DNA of 64,000 nucleotides, taken from NCBI GenBank assembly GCA_022036555.1, contig CM039120.1, positions 31,459,716-31,523,715 on the forward strand. The letters are read 5' to 3'. Under the pieces are notes generated by a model. It did not search any database, had not been told where the DNA came from, and saw only the letters and a list, made by a program, of their open reading frames with translations. The position numbers were made by a program, and so were the translations under genes. This DNA is from Microstegium vimineum (lineage: Eukaryota; Streptophyta; Magnoliopsida; Poales; Poaceae). This document shows positions 46,473 through 57,174 of the stretch, piece by piece. How positions within the stretch are numbered: position 1 is the first letter of the stretch; each line of letters begins with the position of its first letter.

Positions 46473-46578
46473 ATCTTGAAAAGGAGTCGTCCTCGACTCT
46501 AATCCAGCTAAGCCCAGTAATTGTGTTAGGCCAATAGGGTAGTCGTTATGTTTCTACGACAACAATCTTCTTCTTCCA

Positions 46579-47778
46579 TCACAGATGTTTGAATCTGTAA
46601 TCATATAAACCATGTAGTAGTCTTGTAGGTGAAAACCAAAAGAGTTTAAAATCAAGTTTAGCTCTCACCTTGAATAGATCCTTAGAAATAGGAGTAAATG
46701 TTGATGTCCTTGGCATGGTCATATCATGCCCTCTTGAAGATTGTTCATTGTGCTCTTTATAATTATTTCTTTTAACATGAAAGAAAAAGCTTCTCTGTTT
46801 TTCTGAACCTGCAGTTAGCTTTGAAAAAGGAAGCACAAAGATTTCTTTCAAACAACTTATTTTATTAATGTTGTCATGTTTAATCTTAGCAAGGTCAACT
46901 CTATCAAAAGATAATAATAGAGCATATTTGAGATTCCAATAATTCTTGATACACAACCCATGAATAGGTTTATAAATGTACCTTTCATACTCAATGATCC
47001 CATATGGGGATGGAGAATTCTTGGATGAAATAGAATATGTTTGTATACGATGTCTTTCTTTCAATGAAACATATGAACAAGGAAATAACATGTATTTTTC
47101 TAAACAACAAGCACTAAGCAATCCTTTTATCTCACATAAAGGAAGGTATGGTTCACAGGATCTATTAGTCATTTTAATCAACTTTATTTCAGCAAGCTTG
47201 TCACATGTTATACAAAGGGCACAAGCATAAAATTTATTTACAACATGATGTCCAATGAAGTTAAAAGTAAACTTGCAGCTATATGCACTATTGAAAGATT
47301 TCATAGATGATATGTGAAGAATATTTTGAAGCATTTTATCAATCTCAGAAAGTTCAACAAGTTTGACATAGAAAACACATTCAGTAGGGGATATACATGT
47401 AAAAAATTTAGCATGAGTAATCAATTTCACATGGTCCACGTTATTGGTTTCTAAAGTAGCACATATATCGGTTAAAAGATAGCAATGATCATGCTTAATT
47501 GAATAATGGTTTTCAACTTTCAAAATTTTAGCATTGGATTGAACATGTGAATATATCAAATCAACACAAAGATTTTGTATATGATCAATCTCAATTGAAA
47601 CAAGTGTGTCATCACAATTGTTCACCATTTTATTTTGTATTTCTAGATCTGAATTGTTGCCATTACATTTCAGATTTGATGATGGTGGAAGTATATTAGA
47701 ATGTACCTCTGAATTATTACCTTCATCATTGTCATGATTGGAGCTTGGGACAGCAAATAATTCGTTATCAACATTGAT
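46579..47778 (-). CDS. G4 second ORF, unknown C-terminal protein
   Basis: The frame is open on the minus strand from about 47780 (INVDNELFAVPSSN) through ATG 47628 to the stop at 46581-46579, 349 aa from that Met. It is Cys-rich (CALCITCDKLAE, SACCLEK) and basic near the end, and matches no domain I recognise. It overlaps the end of the gag-like ORF in another frame, and a single frameshift near 47800 would join the two. No retroelement enzyme motif is present. It occupies the place of pol. Confidence 0.5.
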   Translation of the reverse strand: MNVDNELFAVPSSNHDNDEGNNSEVHSNILPPSSNLKCNGNNSDLEIQNKMVNNCDDTLVSIEIDHIQNLCVDLIYSHVQSNAKILKVENHYSIKHDHCYLLTDICATLETNNVDHVKLITHAKFFTCISPTECVFYVKLVELSEIDKMLQNILHISSMKSFNSAYSCKFTFNFIGHHVVNKFYACALCITCDKLAEIKLIKMTNRSCEPYLPLCEIKGLLSACCLEKYMLFPCSYVSLKERHRIQTYSISSKNSPSPYGIIEYERYIYKPIHGLCIKNYWNLKYALLLSFDRVDLAKIKHDNINKISCLKEIFVLPFSKLTAGSEKQRSFFFHVKRNNYKEHNEQSSRGHDMTMPRTSTFTPISKDLFKVRAKLDFKLFWFSPTRLLHGLYDYRFKHL

Positions 47779-49403
47779 TACCTTCTCAATTCTCTCATCA
47801 ATATAGTGGTGTTATGAGACTCAATCTCTTCCTCATGTTCCTTGCACACTTGCACAGTTTGACAGACAACACTAGAAATACATAATAGTGGGTTAGTGTT
47901 TAAATCATCCCCACATGTGTTGCAATGAAGCTCTCTCTTTTTATGTGGTGTATCTCTCACACTCAATTTGTTGATGCTCTTAACCTCACATTTGGTGGAG
48001 TCACACAACTCACTTTTCTTTTCACTCTCACTCAATTTGGTTAAGTAGCTCTCATACTCACATGGGTTTTGAGGCACAATCACTTCGATGTCTTGTGGAG
48101 CAACATACGTATATATACCATCTTTCTTGGTATTTTCCAATAGCATTGGAACAATAATAGGTGCATCCATACAATCATTCTTGACTTCCTCAAAAGACAC
48201 CAAACTTGTATTGGTAGGAGAGGAATCACGTGCACTGATCTTGACTTCAATCTGATCATTAGGTGGCATATCGAAGGACATAATTTCAGCACCACTATTA
48301 GCACTAGAACAAGGCTCAAAGTATCTCAGATCTGCAGCACTTGTGTTTGTGTATTGCGATGGTGCTTCTTGAATAACAATTTCATAATTTGTAAGGTCCA
48401 AAACTTCAGCTAGTTCCTTCAACTTTAAACTGAAAAGATTAGCCCCAGATAGAGAAAGATGTTCTCTAATTTCACAACTCGATTTATCATCTTGCACAAC
48501 TCGCATATTGGCTTCTTCTAGCTCACTATCTTTGGCATGTGCAGCAGAATTTTCTTCTCGATCTTGCACATAACTTTGAGAACTGCATACCACATTATTT
48601 CTCTTATGAACTTGAGGCACAAAGCTATCTTCTTGTTGTTCAACAGAGTTCTTCTTGAAGCGGTATTGCTGATGTTCACTTCTTCTAGCACTAGAATCCA
48701 CTGAGGAAAATTTAGGGACAAGATGCCCTCTTTTCTTGCAAGAAGTTGGTGCCTGCTGTTGTCCAACAACAGAAAATACTCTAGGCTGCAGCTTAGTACT
48801 TCTATCTTGACACAAATTAATGTTTTGTGTGAGCTTGCCTTTCTGCACCTTCTTCATTTTCTTCTCTTCTCTAATTGCACAACTCAGAAGATCTTGCATA
48901 CTTCTAAAATACTTTCCATCAATTGCAGTGGCAATGCTTGCATTGAGACCTTTCTTGAAGTATCTGATTGCTTCCATGTCATCAACAAAATTTGCTTGAT
49001 GCAAGGATGAATATAGCTTATCATAATATACTTGGACAGATCTACTACCTTGTTTCACATTATCCAAATGGTGAAGTACAATCAGCCTATAATTTCTTAG
49101 AATAAATTCCTTTCTCATGACCCTCTTCAAATCTTCCCAATTCTTGATGAGACTCTTATGTGGATTTTTCTTCCACCAATCAAGAGCATAATCTTCAAAT
49201 TCAAGTACAACTCGTGATATTTGCTTTGCTTCTAAAAAATCTTGGACTTCAAGTTCAATCTCCATTTCCTCTTGCCAATCAAGAAACTCCTCTGGATCAG
49301 TACTTCCATAGAATGGAAGATGGGTATATCTTCGGCCTGCCATGGTTAATTCATATGCAAAATAACAAGATATATGTGGTATAGGATAATATTTGGAACT
49401 CAC
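47778..49403 (-). CDS. G4 gag-like protein, 541 aa
   Basis: The listed first Met is at 49403; the Met at residue 21 (MAGRRYTHLPFYG) is the more usual gag start. The Retrotrans_gag domain covers about residues 25-190: GSTDPEEFLDWQEEME, YALDWWKKNP, VMRKEFILRNY, VQVYYDKLYSSLHQANFVDD. There is no normal CCHC knuckle; only SCKKRGHLVPKF remains at the expected place. The C-terminal half is acidic and low in complexity. Open throughout, unlike most frames in this window. It would form capsids for a non-autonomous gypsy and need pol in trans. Confidence 0.78.
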   Translation of the reverse strand: MSSKYYPIPHISCYFAYELTMAGRRYTHLPFYGSTDPEEFLDWQEEMEIELEVQDFLEAKQISRVVLEFEDYALDWWKKNPHKSLIKNWEDLKRVMRKEFILRNYRLIVLHHLDNVKQGSRSVQVYYDKLYSSLHQANFVDDMEAIRYFKKGLNASIATAIDGKYFRSMQDLLSCAIREEKKMKKVQKGKLTQNINLCQDRSTKLQPRVFSVVGQQQAPTSCKKRGHLVPKFSSVDSSARRSEHQQYRFKKNSVEQQEDSFVPQVHKRNNVVCSSQSYVQDREENSAAHAKDSELEEANMRVVQDDKSSCEIREHLSLSGANLFSLKLKELAEVLDLTNYEIVIQEAPSQYTNTSAADLRYFEPCSSANSGAEIMSFDMPPNDQIEVKISARDSSPTNTSLVSFEEVKNDCMDAPIIVPMLLENTKKDGIYTYVAPQDIEVIVPQNPCEYESYLTKLSESEKKSELCDSTKCEVKSINKLSVRDTPHKKRELHCNTCGDDLNTNPLLCISSVVCQTVQVCKEHEEEIESHNTTILMRELRR

Positions 49404-50255
49404 ACAATCTCACCTCTCTTACCAACCAAAGCTCTTATGAATTCCCTGCGGATTACAGAGACACAAATGTGTGGTGGTAACAGAAAGTGATGGTTAAACG
49501 AATACAAGATCAGAGTACTGATTACGATGGCTTGTATGTGGAGCTTGGTGGGGAGTGATACACAAGGAATACAATCTGAATTCTAGTTGTTGTAAAGTTA
49601 AATAACAATCCAAACTAGAAGTTCCCTGCCTAGTGCTGACCACAAGATAGGAATGAGATATAAAATGATCACACACGCGCAAAGAAATTTGAGAATTGAT
49701 GCAAACAAGGGGTATGATTAGGATGCAAGTGTTGCAATCAAACCTAACCAAATTTTTGCACCAATAGGGATAGCAAACTTGTTGCACAACTTGATATGAA
49801 AAATTTGGAGCACTTGTGCACATAAACCAACTGATCTTTCAACTTTTCTCAACTTTTTTTTCAGTTTTCTTTCTTCTATATATATTTTTTGCTATTTTTT
49901 TATATAGAACAAAACACAAGGATCATATATAATACTTGCACACTTAAGATTAGAAACAAAACACAACCAGTAGCTAAAACTTGATAGGATCAAAGATATC
50001 ACGAAGGATGATATAGGCTATAGATATAATTTCTTTTTGTGGGGATTTTTAGATAAATAACAGAGGCTCAAAGGACACACAAAGGGTAATGATCAGCAAC
50101 TAAAACAAAGACTCTAATGGACTGAAACTTAACAAAACTCACTAAAATAACAGATTGAAACAAATGGCTAAAACAATTTATTAGGCTTTTTGGTGGATAG
50201 GACGAAACAATAATATATGTAGCTATGGGTAAAGAATCCTACCGTGGTAACGAAA
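49404..50255 (-). mobile_element. G4 untranslated leader
   Basis: About 850 bases between PBS and gag, AT-rich with no coding similarity. Confidence 0.6.
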
Positions 50256-50267
50256 GATCTGATACCA
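50256..50267 (-). other. G4 primer-binding site
   Basis: Minus strand TGGTATCAGATC, two bases after the LTR end ATCGCATCA; initiator Met tRNA type. Confidence 0.8.
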
Positions 50268-50269
50268 GA

Positions 50270-51471
50270 TGATGCGATATGATGTCCCGATCTTCATGAC
50301 GTAGGATGAAAACCAGATAACTAGCTTCAGAGAAGCCGAGATAACTTGCTGCAAGCAGCGATAACTAGTGCAACCTGACAAATAAAACTCGAAGCCAACC
50401 ACCGTCTTTAACCGACAACCTAAATCGAGGATTCGCCCAACCACACTCTCAAAGAACCAACCAACACAACCTACAATCAATCAAGGAGAACCTTGAAGGG
50501 AGTAGGAGCACCGATTGGGAGCGGATGAAGCCGCCGCTTCTGTAAATCCACGAAAGAAATCACAAGAGCAAAGGGGTAGAGATCACTCTAAAGGTTTGTT
50601 AGCACACAGCTGAACAAAGGGGTTCTCTATTTCAATTATTAAAAGTCTGAGATTACAATGACTCTAGGGGGTATTTATACTAGCAACAGCCCTGCTAGAT
50701 AGGTGAAAACTCAGAATAAAACAATAGATTCGAACTATGTGAACAGGCCTCCTCGGAATGCCTTCCTGGAGAGTTCCCACATGGCTGTTGGACTTCTGCG
50801 TAGTCTTCAATGTTTTGACAATAATTCCATCTTGGAAAGTCCAAATGACATGCCGTTGATTGCGTTGGAAAGCTAACTTGATAATCTTTCACACCATGTG
50901 CAGCACACACCACGACATATTGTAGAATGGTACAGTTTTACACGAGAAGTTGACCAACAGACTGACTGTCGACCATCTGACCAGTCTGCACTAAAACTGG
51001 TCTCCAGGATAAATGGAGCATCCAAACTAGTCGACACTTGATGCATTGGAAACTAGACTTGATAATCTTTCCAAAATGTCCTCATTGACCTTTATAGCTT
51101 TTGGGAATCAAAAGTTATGACTATTTCTTCTAGACGGTTCTGTCACGCTGGATTGACTCGAACGTGATTCTTCTCTGTAGTCCACTCTTGGTGTATCCAT
51201 ATCATCCTCCTTGGTAAACCTGAGCAATAATAACGTGCACGACTTAGGTATTATATAATTCTCATTAACATTAAGATGAATTTCACAAAGTAGCGCGTGC
51301 ACCTCTTGTTGTAGATTCTTGGCTCGGCTACGTGTCATCGGTCCTTCAAATACTTGGGCTGGTGTGATCGACATGCTTATTGGCGTGGTCGGAGTGCTTG
51401 GAGTGCTTGGCGGTGAGGTCGTCATGCTGGTCGGAGGATGTAATGTGTTGCCGGTTGGCGTGGTCATATCA
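50270..51471 (-). mobile_element. G4 5' LTR
   Basis: Minus strand, 1202 bases from TGATATGACCACGCC to ATCGCATCA. TATA box at 50672-50679. It has its own copy of the 119-aa ORF (51108-51467). Confidence 0.87.
50672..50679 (-). promoter_or_regulatory. TATA box of G4 5' LTR
   Basis: Minus strand CTAGTATAAATACCCCC, a strong plant TATA context. Confidence 0.65.
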
Positions 51472-52817
51472 CTAGTTGTAACTAATACCCCTCTTGTGCC
51501 CCTATGGTGATCCTTGGAGCTTTATTGAACTATTTTCCTATCAAAACTAAGTTTAGCCTATGTCAAACTATTTCTAAAATTGAGGGTTTGAGAGATGGTT
51601 CTTATTTCAAGTCCAACAAGTGTTTCTTTCTGCTCTTCTGTATTGGTAATTGGCTAAGAGAAAAGATTGGAGAGAAAAATAGGAAAATTCAAAGCAAATC
51701 AAGCACCGGACTACCCTCCGGACCACTCGGCATGGTCCGACGCTTAGTGGTCCGACGCATTGTCCCTCCCTGCGTAAAAAGTCTAGCTCAGTAAAATCCG
51801 TTGGACAACCAGTCCGATGCTCCTCCGGACTATCGACCAATGGTCCGGAGCCTTGGTCAGCGCCAGTCTTCTCAATCAACGGACCTCCGGACTACTTTTA
51901 TTAGTCTAACGGTCCGTTCGACGTGCTGGTCCAAAGCTCGGGTACTCCCTGTGTGGTTTCTATTTTCTCCCAAATCCGTCGGACCACCCACCGGACCATG
52001 GCAAGTGGTCCGACGCTTCAAAATTTCGCACAGAACCCCCTCGCGTTGACTCTGTTCTGGCAGTTACCCGAGTCGTACGCCGCACCGCTGCTTTGACCGC
52101 ATCATCGCCGCTCACCTTTGCTCACCATCATCACCCGCACCGCCAGTGAAATCCTCACCAGAGCGCCGCCATCACATCTCCGCGCCTCCCCAGCATGCTC
52201 TCCTCTTCCCGCTGGCTCGTAGCAGAAGCAGCGCCGCCACTGCTTCGCCGCCGTCATTTTCACCGCCACCACTCATCTCGCCGCCGAGAAGCTTTCCCGC
52301 CGGCGACCTCGTCCCATCCTACTCCACTCATTCACCTTGCCAAAGCAAGTTCCCGAGCTAGTGTTTCACCCTATTCCCTTTGCCAACCAATGACCACCCC
52401 TTAGGGTTAGCCCTAACCCTAGGTGGGTTTTTGACATATTCGTCCTTGCCGAGTTCAACTCGTCATCGTCTTCGCTTCATTGTCTCTCTAGGGTATGTCT
52501 TTGATCATGGTTTTAGCATTTTGACTAGCTATTGATCAACTCATCCCTTAGTTCTTATGCCTTGGCCATGCCAATCCATAATCAATTCTATTCAAAATTG
52601 CTAATTGTGATCCACAATTGGCTATCCCCCTTGAGGAGTGTGGTTCGGAGATTGAGTTGCTTTGATTAGTACGCTCGCTTACCTTAGGTACCATGGCAAA
52701 ATTCATTCTACTCTTATCTAGATGCTTGCTTCCATACGGTATCTTATCTCTAGCGATTATATATGCTTATATACTTCTATCTATTCTATCTACAACGTCA
52801 GTGGCAATCAAAACTCG

Positions 52818-52855
52818 GGGCAAAGCTCGCGAGTATGGATTGAGGCAAAGCCTTA
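52818..52855 (+). promoter_or_regulatory. Twin small hairpins upstream of C1 ORF3
   Basis: GGGC-AAA-GCTC at 52818-52828 and TGAGGC-AAA-GCCTTA at 52841-52855. The stems are kept through G-U pairs relative to D. Confidence 0.45.
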
Positions 52856-52877
52856 GAAGGATCAGTCCAGTGGCTTG

Positions 52878-53020
52878 CATGCCCCTCTGTCAGTTGATAC
52901 TAGCAGTTGGCAGTTGATTGTGACAGAGGCAGTTGATCAGTTGGCAGTGGTTCTTGTGACTTGTCAGTTGGCTTGTGACAGTTGTTTCTGGCAGTTGGTT
53001 CTTGTCAGTTGGGCAGTCTT
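52878..53020 (+). repeat. CAGTTGGC / TTGTGAC word array
   Basis: At least nine copies of CAGTTG within ~130 bases, mixed with TTGTGAC and TTCTTGT words, directly before ORF3. Not present at the same place in D, so it expanded in C1 or was lost in D. Confidence 0.6.
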
Positions 53021-53033
53021 TCTCTATTGATCA

Positions 53034-55686
53034 GTGATGGCTCGAGGCAAGGCAGCTAGTGCTGTCTTAGGTGATGACACTGCTCCCCCTCCACGTCCTT
53101 CCAAGGACAAGGGGAAGAAGAAGATGGTTGAGAAGCCAAAGAAAAAGAAGCGCAAGCTGTCAGAGGCCGAGAAGGACGAGGCAGTTGAAGATGCAGCAGA
53201 CCACGCAAAGCGAGGTGGTCGCCGAGGTTCAGTTCGACTTGGCACTCCTCCGTGGGTTCTTCCTACTCCTCCAGCTCAGTCAGAGACCGAGGAAGCTCAG
53301 GCAGAGGAGACAGAGCCCGTCACTGAGGCTCTTGGCACACCGTTGGCACCTCTTCCCTGGGGGCATGTCACTCGCTCTCAGGATGCTCAGGCCACACCGA
53401 CACGTGGTGACAGTGCACCTCAGAGCACCTCAGCAGCTCCCACATCAGCTTCAGCTTCCGTCCACCTTGATCTGACAAATCTTACTGCAAAGCAAGTCAA
53501 GAAGCTCCGTTTCGTAGAGCTTGAGAAGTGGTGCCCGGATCAGCGTGACCCCAGAGCTTCCCCAGGATGGCACACACCTCTCATGGAGGACTTCTACAGG
53601 GCAGCCCAGCTTGCACACATTCAGATCCGACCTCATAGGGTATGCTCCTTGGAGAGCATTGTTGCAATGACTGGTGAGGAGATCCGCCCCTACCTCACAT
53701 ACCTTCCGGGACTCGCCGACCTCTTTGGTTGTTCCGGGAACTATGTTGAGCATTGGGTGCGCGAGTTCTATGCTTCAATGTGGGTTGATCCATGTCACAA
53801 TTTCATCCAGTACACCTTCAAAGGAGAGCGTCATAGGCTCTACATGACATAGCTCAGAGAGACACTCTGCCTGACAGACGGTGACTACAGATTGCATGAG
53901 GATGTTTACAGAGGGTCTGCTTTGCCCCGTCGAGCTCGCAGTGGGCGCACTCCGTCAGACGAGTCAGAGGCTCCTCTCTTCAGGCCACCCTTCACAGAGG
54001 GTTCCCGTCGTACACCGGCAGAGCTACGACCCGCCGTTCACCATCTAAACGAGGTCCTTCACCGCACTTTGCTGCCTCGCACCGGGTATAAGGAAGGGTT
54101 GACCAACATGCAGCAGTTTCTACTCTGGGCCCTCGTATCTCAAACAACATTCGATGTGGCAGACTTCATTGTGTCAGAGATAGAGGATGTGATTGCAGAT
54201 GGCATGAGGGCCCGCAGGCAGATGCCCTATGCCCATTGGATTTGCTCGATCTTAGTCCTGCGTCTTGCTCCATCTACTCCTGGATTGCATGATTTGATTG
54301 ATCAGACTCCAACGACATTTCCAGAGTACAAGATCCTCTTTGCTATTGACAGTCGGTTTGGAAACCGGGCGCTACGTCAGGTGCGACTCAGGACGGCACC
54401 AGCAGATATGGATAAAGTGGATGCCCAGGATGAGTCTATCAGAGGCATTGAGCAGCAGGAGCTCCATGACTTGGATACTGGGGCTGATGTTACAGTTGAG
54501 GACACTTCCTCTAACAGCTCAGATGCATTCTTTCACCTGATTCCGACTATGCCCCCAGGGGCTCATGATACTGAGGCTGGTGGCTCTAGTTCTGCCACAG
54601 AGACAATGATGCTGAAGATTCTAGACCGGATTCAGTAGCAGCAGGGCTCCCTTGTGACTGTTGTTACCTAGGTTCAGCAGAGACAGGATGAGCTCCAGAG
54701 ACAGTCATAGGAGCATCACGAGGCGCTGTAGTTACAGGTCCAGCAGTGTCACCTTGAGGTGCAGTAGCAGATGCTCGCCATGCAGCTAGAGTCACAGCGC
54801 CTGTAGCTTCAGGCCCGACAGTTTCAGGCTCAGAACATGGCCTTCATGGCACATATGATGAAGTGGACGGGTATGCCTGCAGTTGAGTTCCCTGGTGCTC
54901 CACAAATCTAGATGATGAGCCAGACTCAGTCGTCCCAGTTAGTTGGCCTATCAGTGGCCTAGTCTCTAGCTCTTGGCTCCATTGCGGGCTCCTAGCAGTC
55001 AGTTGGCCCCTCAGTGGCCCTGTCAGTGTCAGCCAGACTCTTTGTCACTCCCACCCCCGCCGTATAGTCCAGTGGACTTTAGAGTGCCGAATTGACCACC
55101 CCATTCCAGTCACCGGCGACACAGGTTGGACACCCTTGGCCCGACACAGCAGTTCACTCCCCTCACTACTGGCTTCACCCCGATGTCAGCTTCTTTGGGT
55201 TTGATTGCTCGTGATCTATCAACGTCCTTCAGTGACATCACAGGCCAGTCGTCCCCCACTGTAGAGCAGATAGCAGCAGAGCTACAGACGACAGAGGCAG
55301 CTACACTGACAGTGGGTCAGCACCGCTCTTCCGTTGCTTCGTCTGAGGCCACTCACGACAGTAGAGCTCCAGCAGTCTCTACTCCTCTAGCTGCTGTCGT
55401 CACTGATGCCACCGCCATTACCTCTTCGCCTATCCAGCCCGAGCAGCCAGCTCCAAAGGCACCGGCAGAGACAGTGGTAGTTGATCCTACTCCAGCTCCA
55501 GCACCAGCTCTCGCTCCAGAGTCCTCAGAGGCAGAGGTAGCGGGCACGTCAGCTCCTGTCCCCCAGACCGCTCCACTTCCAACGACAGACACTCAGGGGG
55601 AGGATTCAGATGATGAGGCTTACCTATCTGAGTTCAGAGTGCTTGACCGCTCCACGGCTGATTCCACTCTGCATCGATATGCTTAG
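53034..55686 (+). pseudogene. C1 ORF3: accessory protein with many TAG codons
   Basis: Start ATG 53034 (MARGKAAS). Residues 23-41 form a strong basic cluster (KDKGKKKMVEKPKKKKRKL), a likely nuclear localisation signal. A linker rich in Glu, Thr and Ala follows. The conserved domain (about residues 145-290) has YLPGLADLFGCSGNYVEHW and REFYASMWVD. The second block (about 53990-54270) has LPRTGYKEGL, QTTFDVADFIV and PYAHWICSILVL. Then come a Gln-rich coiled-coil-like stretch (about 54600-54850) and a Pro/Thr/Ala tail ending TAG 55684-55686. The frame from 53034 to about 55120 is interrupted by 12 stops by my reading, all TAG (first at 53850-53852); one frameshift near 55120. At one aligned place D has CAG (GQVQ) where C1 has TAG (T*VQ). 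Function unknown. Confidence 0.75.
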
Positions 55687-56147
55687 TTTTGGTGCTTCGA
55701 CGCCAAAGGGGGAGAGGGAGAGTCGAGTAGATGGGCTAGCTTTAGGGGAGCTAGTAGGATTCGTTCTTTTGATGTGTATTATACTTTATCGCATCATGCA
55801 TCACGTTTACCGTCTATATGCATTGTGATATATGTGTGAGATGTTTGAGAGTTGATGGTTGTGTGACATGTGTGTGGACCTTATATATATCATGTCACTT
55901 GGTTATGCTATATTGCTTCCGCGCTAATCTATGATCTTTTGGCTATAGCATATCCTTTGAAATCAAGTACTATTCTCATTTCATATCTTTTGTGCTTGTC
56001 ATGGCTTGAATGGCTTAGGCATGTATATGTCTTTCTTATCACTAACCCATGCCTATCTCATGTCAAGTCATGTTTTCTGTTAATCAAAATTCACTCATTT
56101 TCTATACTCGAGCTTGTATTGTCGCCAATCACCTAAAAGCGGGAGAT
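55687..56147 (+). mobile_element. C1 3' untranslated region with polypurine tract
   Basis: GACGCCAAAGGGGGAGAGGG near 55702, then AT-rich DNA. The polypurine tract at 56135-56146 reads AAAAGCGGGAGA, with a C inside where D has G. Confidence 0.7.
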
Positions 56148-57174
56148 TGAAGAATCATGGTCCCTTGTGTTTAGGCGATTAACGACAATGCTAGGTCACT
56201 ATGACTAACATGTGTTTTGTAGAGGCAAAATCATTTTGAGTTAGGTCATTAGTGATGCTAAGAATGGGCTTAATGGATATTCATGCCCCCAAGATGGAAA
56301 TCGTTTCAGTTTGAAAGGATGGTGATACAAGTTGAAGACTAGGCTAGTTAGTGCCACAAGGTTGAGAAGGGCACTAAGTATAGACTAGGACTTTGTTTTT
56401 CCTTTGACCGTACTATAAAGGGGGGTATGAGGTTAGTAGCTTGACCTAGGAGAGTTTGATAATGTTGGTGTATGCACATTTGTCACAACTAGTCCTAGAG
56501 ACCCTGCTAATAGTCCTTGAGATGGTAGGAGCAAAACACCTTAAAAAGTCTTAGTGAAAATAGGTGAAATAGGGGGAGAAAGAGGTTCCGGACCAGATTG
56601 CCTAGGAGGCGTCGGACCAAGGAGAGTAGTCCGACGGTCCTACCTTAGGCACCAGCTCTGTGTGGAAGAGCTCCGGACCACCTGTCTGGAAGGCGTCGGA
56701 CCATAAGCGAGTGGTCCCATGGCCCCTGTCACAAGAAGTGAGCCAGAGAGTGAGCTTCGGACTAGTCTGACGGTGTGTCCGACGACTAGTCTGACGCTTC
56801 AAGGCAGAGGATGTTTCCAACTCAGTGCGCACCCTAGCTCCGGACCTGAGCGTCGGACCAGGGCACCAGAACATGGAGAGTGGTCCAGAGGTTCAAAGTT
56901 GAGAATGAGTTTTCACTCAGTGAGCCCCCTAGCTCCGGACCAGAGCGTCGGACCATAGCGAGTAGTCCGACGGTGCCTGTTTTCAGATGAGATTTTACTA
57001 GAGAGTGAGCACCGGACCGGGTGCTATAGTCCGATGGTGTAGGCTCCGGACTAGTCCGGTGCTTTCGCAGAGAAGAGAAAAAGTAAAAAAATGGCTAGTT
57101 TTGGAGGTGAGACTATTTATAGTTGCCCATTTCGTCCAAGTGAGCTCTCTTGGCCATTGTTTCAGCTGAAGGAA
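56148..57174 (+). mobile_element. C1 3' LTR, left part
   Basis: TGAAGAATCATGGTCC start, collinear with 11307-12348. TATA box at 57114-57121. Interrupted by S2; AGGAA at 57170-57174 is the TSD copy. Confidence 0.9.

Larger units (their letters stand above)
46057..51471 (-). mobile_element. G4: non-autonomous gypsy element, minus strand
   Basis: 5' LTR 50270-51471, PBS 50256-50267, a gag-like ORF, a second ORF, polypurine tract and a truncated 3' LTR (46057-46464). No protease, RT or integrase. Bases 51472-51476 (CTAGT) are the target copy on the intact side. The other end is lost in a deletion that also removed the C1 RNase H. The two LTR parts are highly similar over 408 bases. Confidence 0.82.
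51472..53033 (+). mobile_element. C1: region between pol and ORF3, leader-like
   Basis: Collinear with D 20560-21917. It has a CCGGAC-rich zone (51700-52010), a GC-rich CCGCC part (52080-52340) resembling a plant gene leader, a pyrimidine-rich possible acceptor before CAACGTCAG (about 52800), twin hairpins at 52818-52855, and an array of CAGTTGGC-like words at 52878-53020 that D lacks. No real ORF before 53034. Confidence 0.6.

Noticed and set aside
53850..55083. Programmed readthrough of TAG or a reassigned stop codon
   Set aside because: Too many TAGs for readthrough; other stop types break neighbouring genes; D has CAG at an aligned TAG site. Decay is simpler.
53034..55686. ORF3 as a retroviral envelope-like gene
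   Set aside because: No signal peptide, transmembrane helix or glycosylation-rich ectodomain seen; a strong basic NLS-like cluster points to the nucleus.
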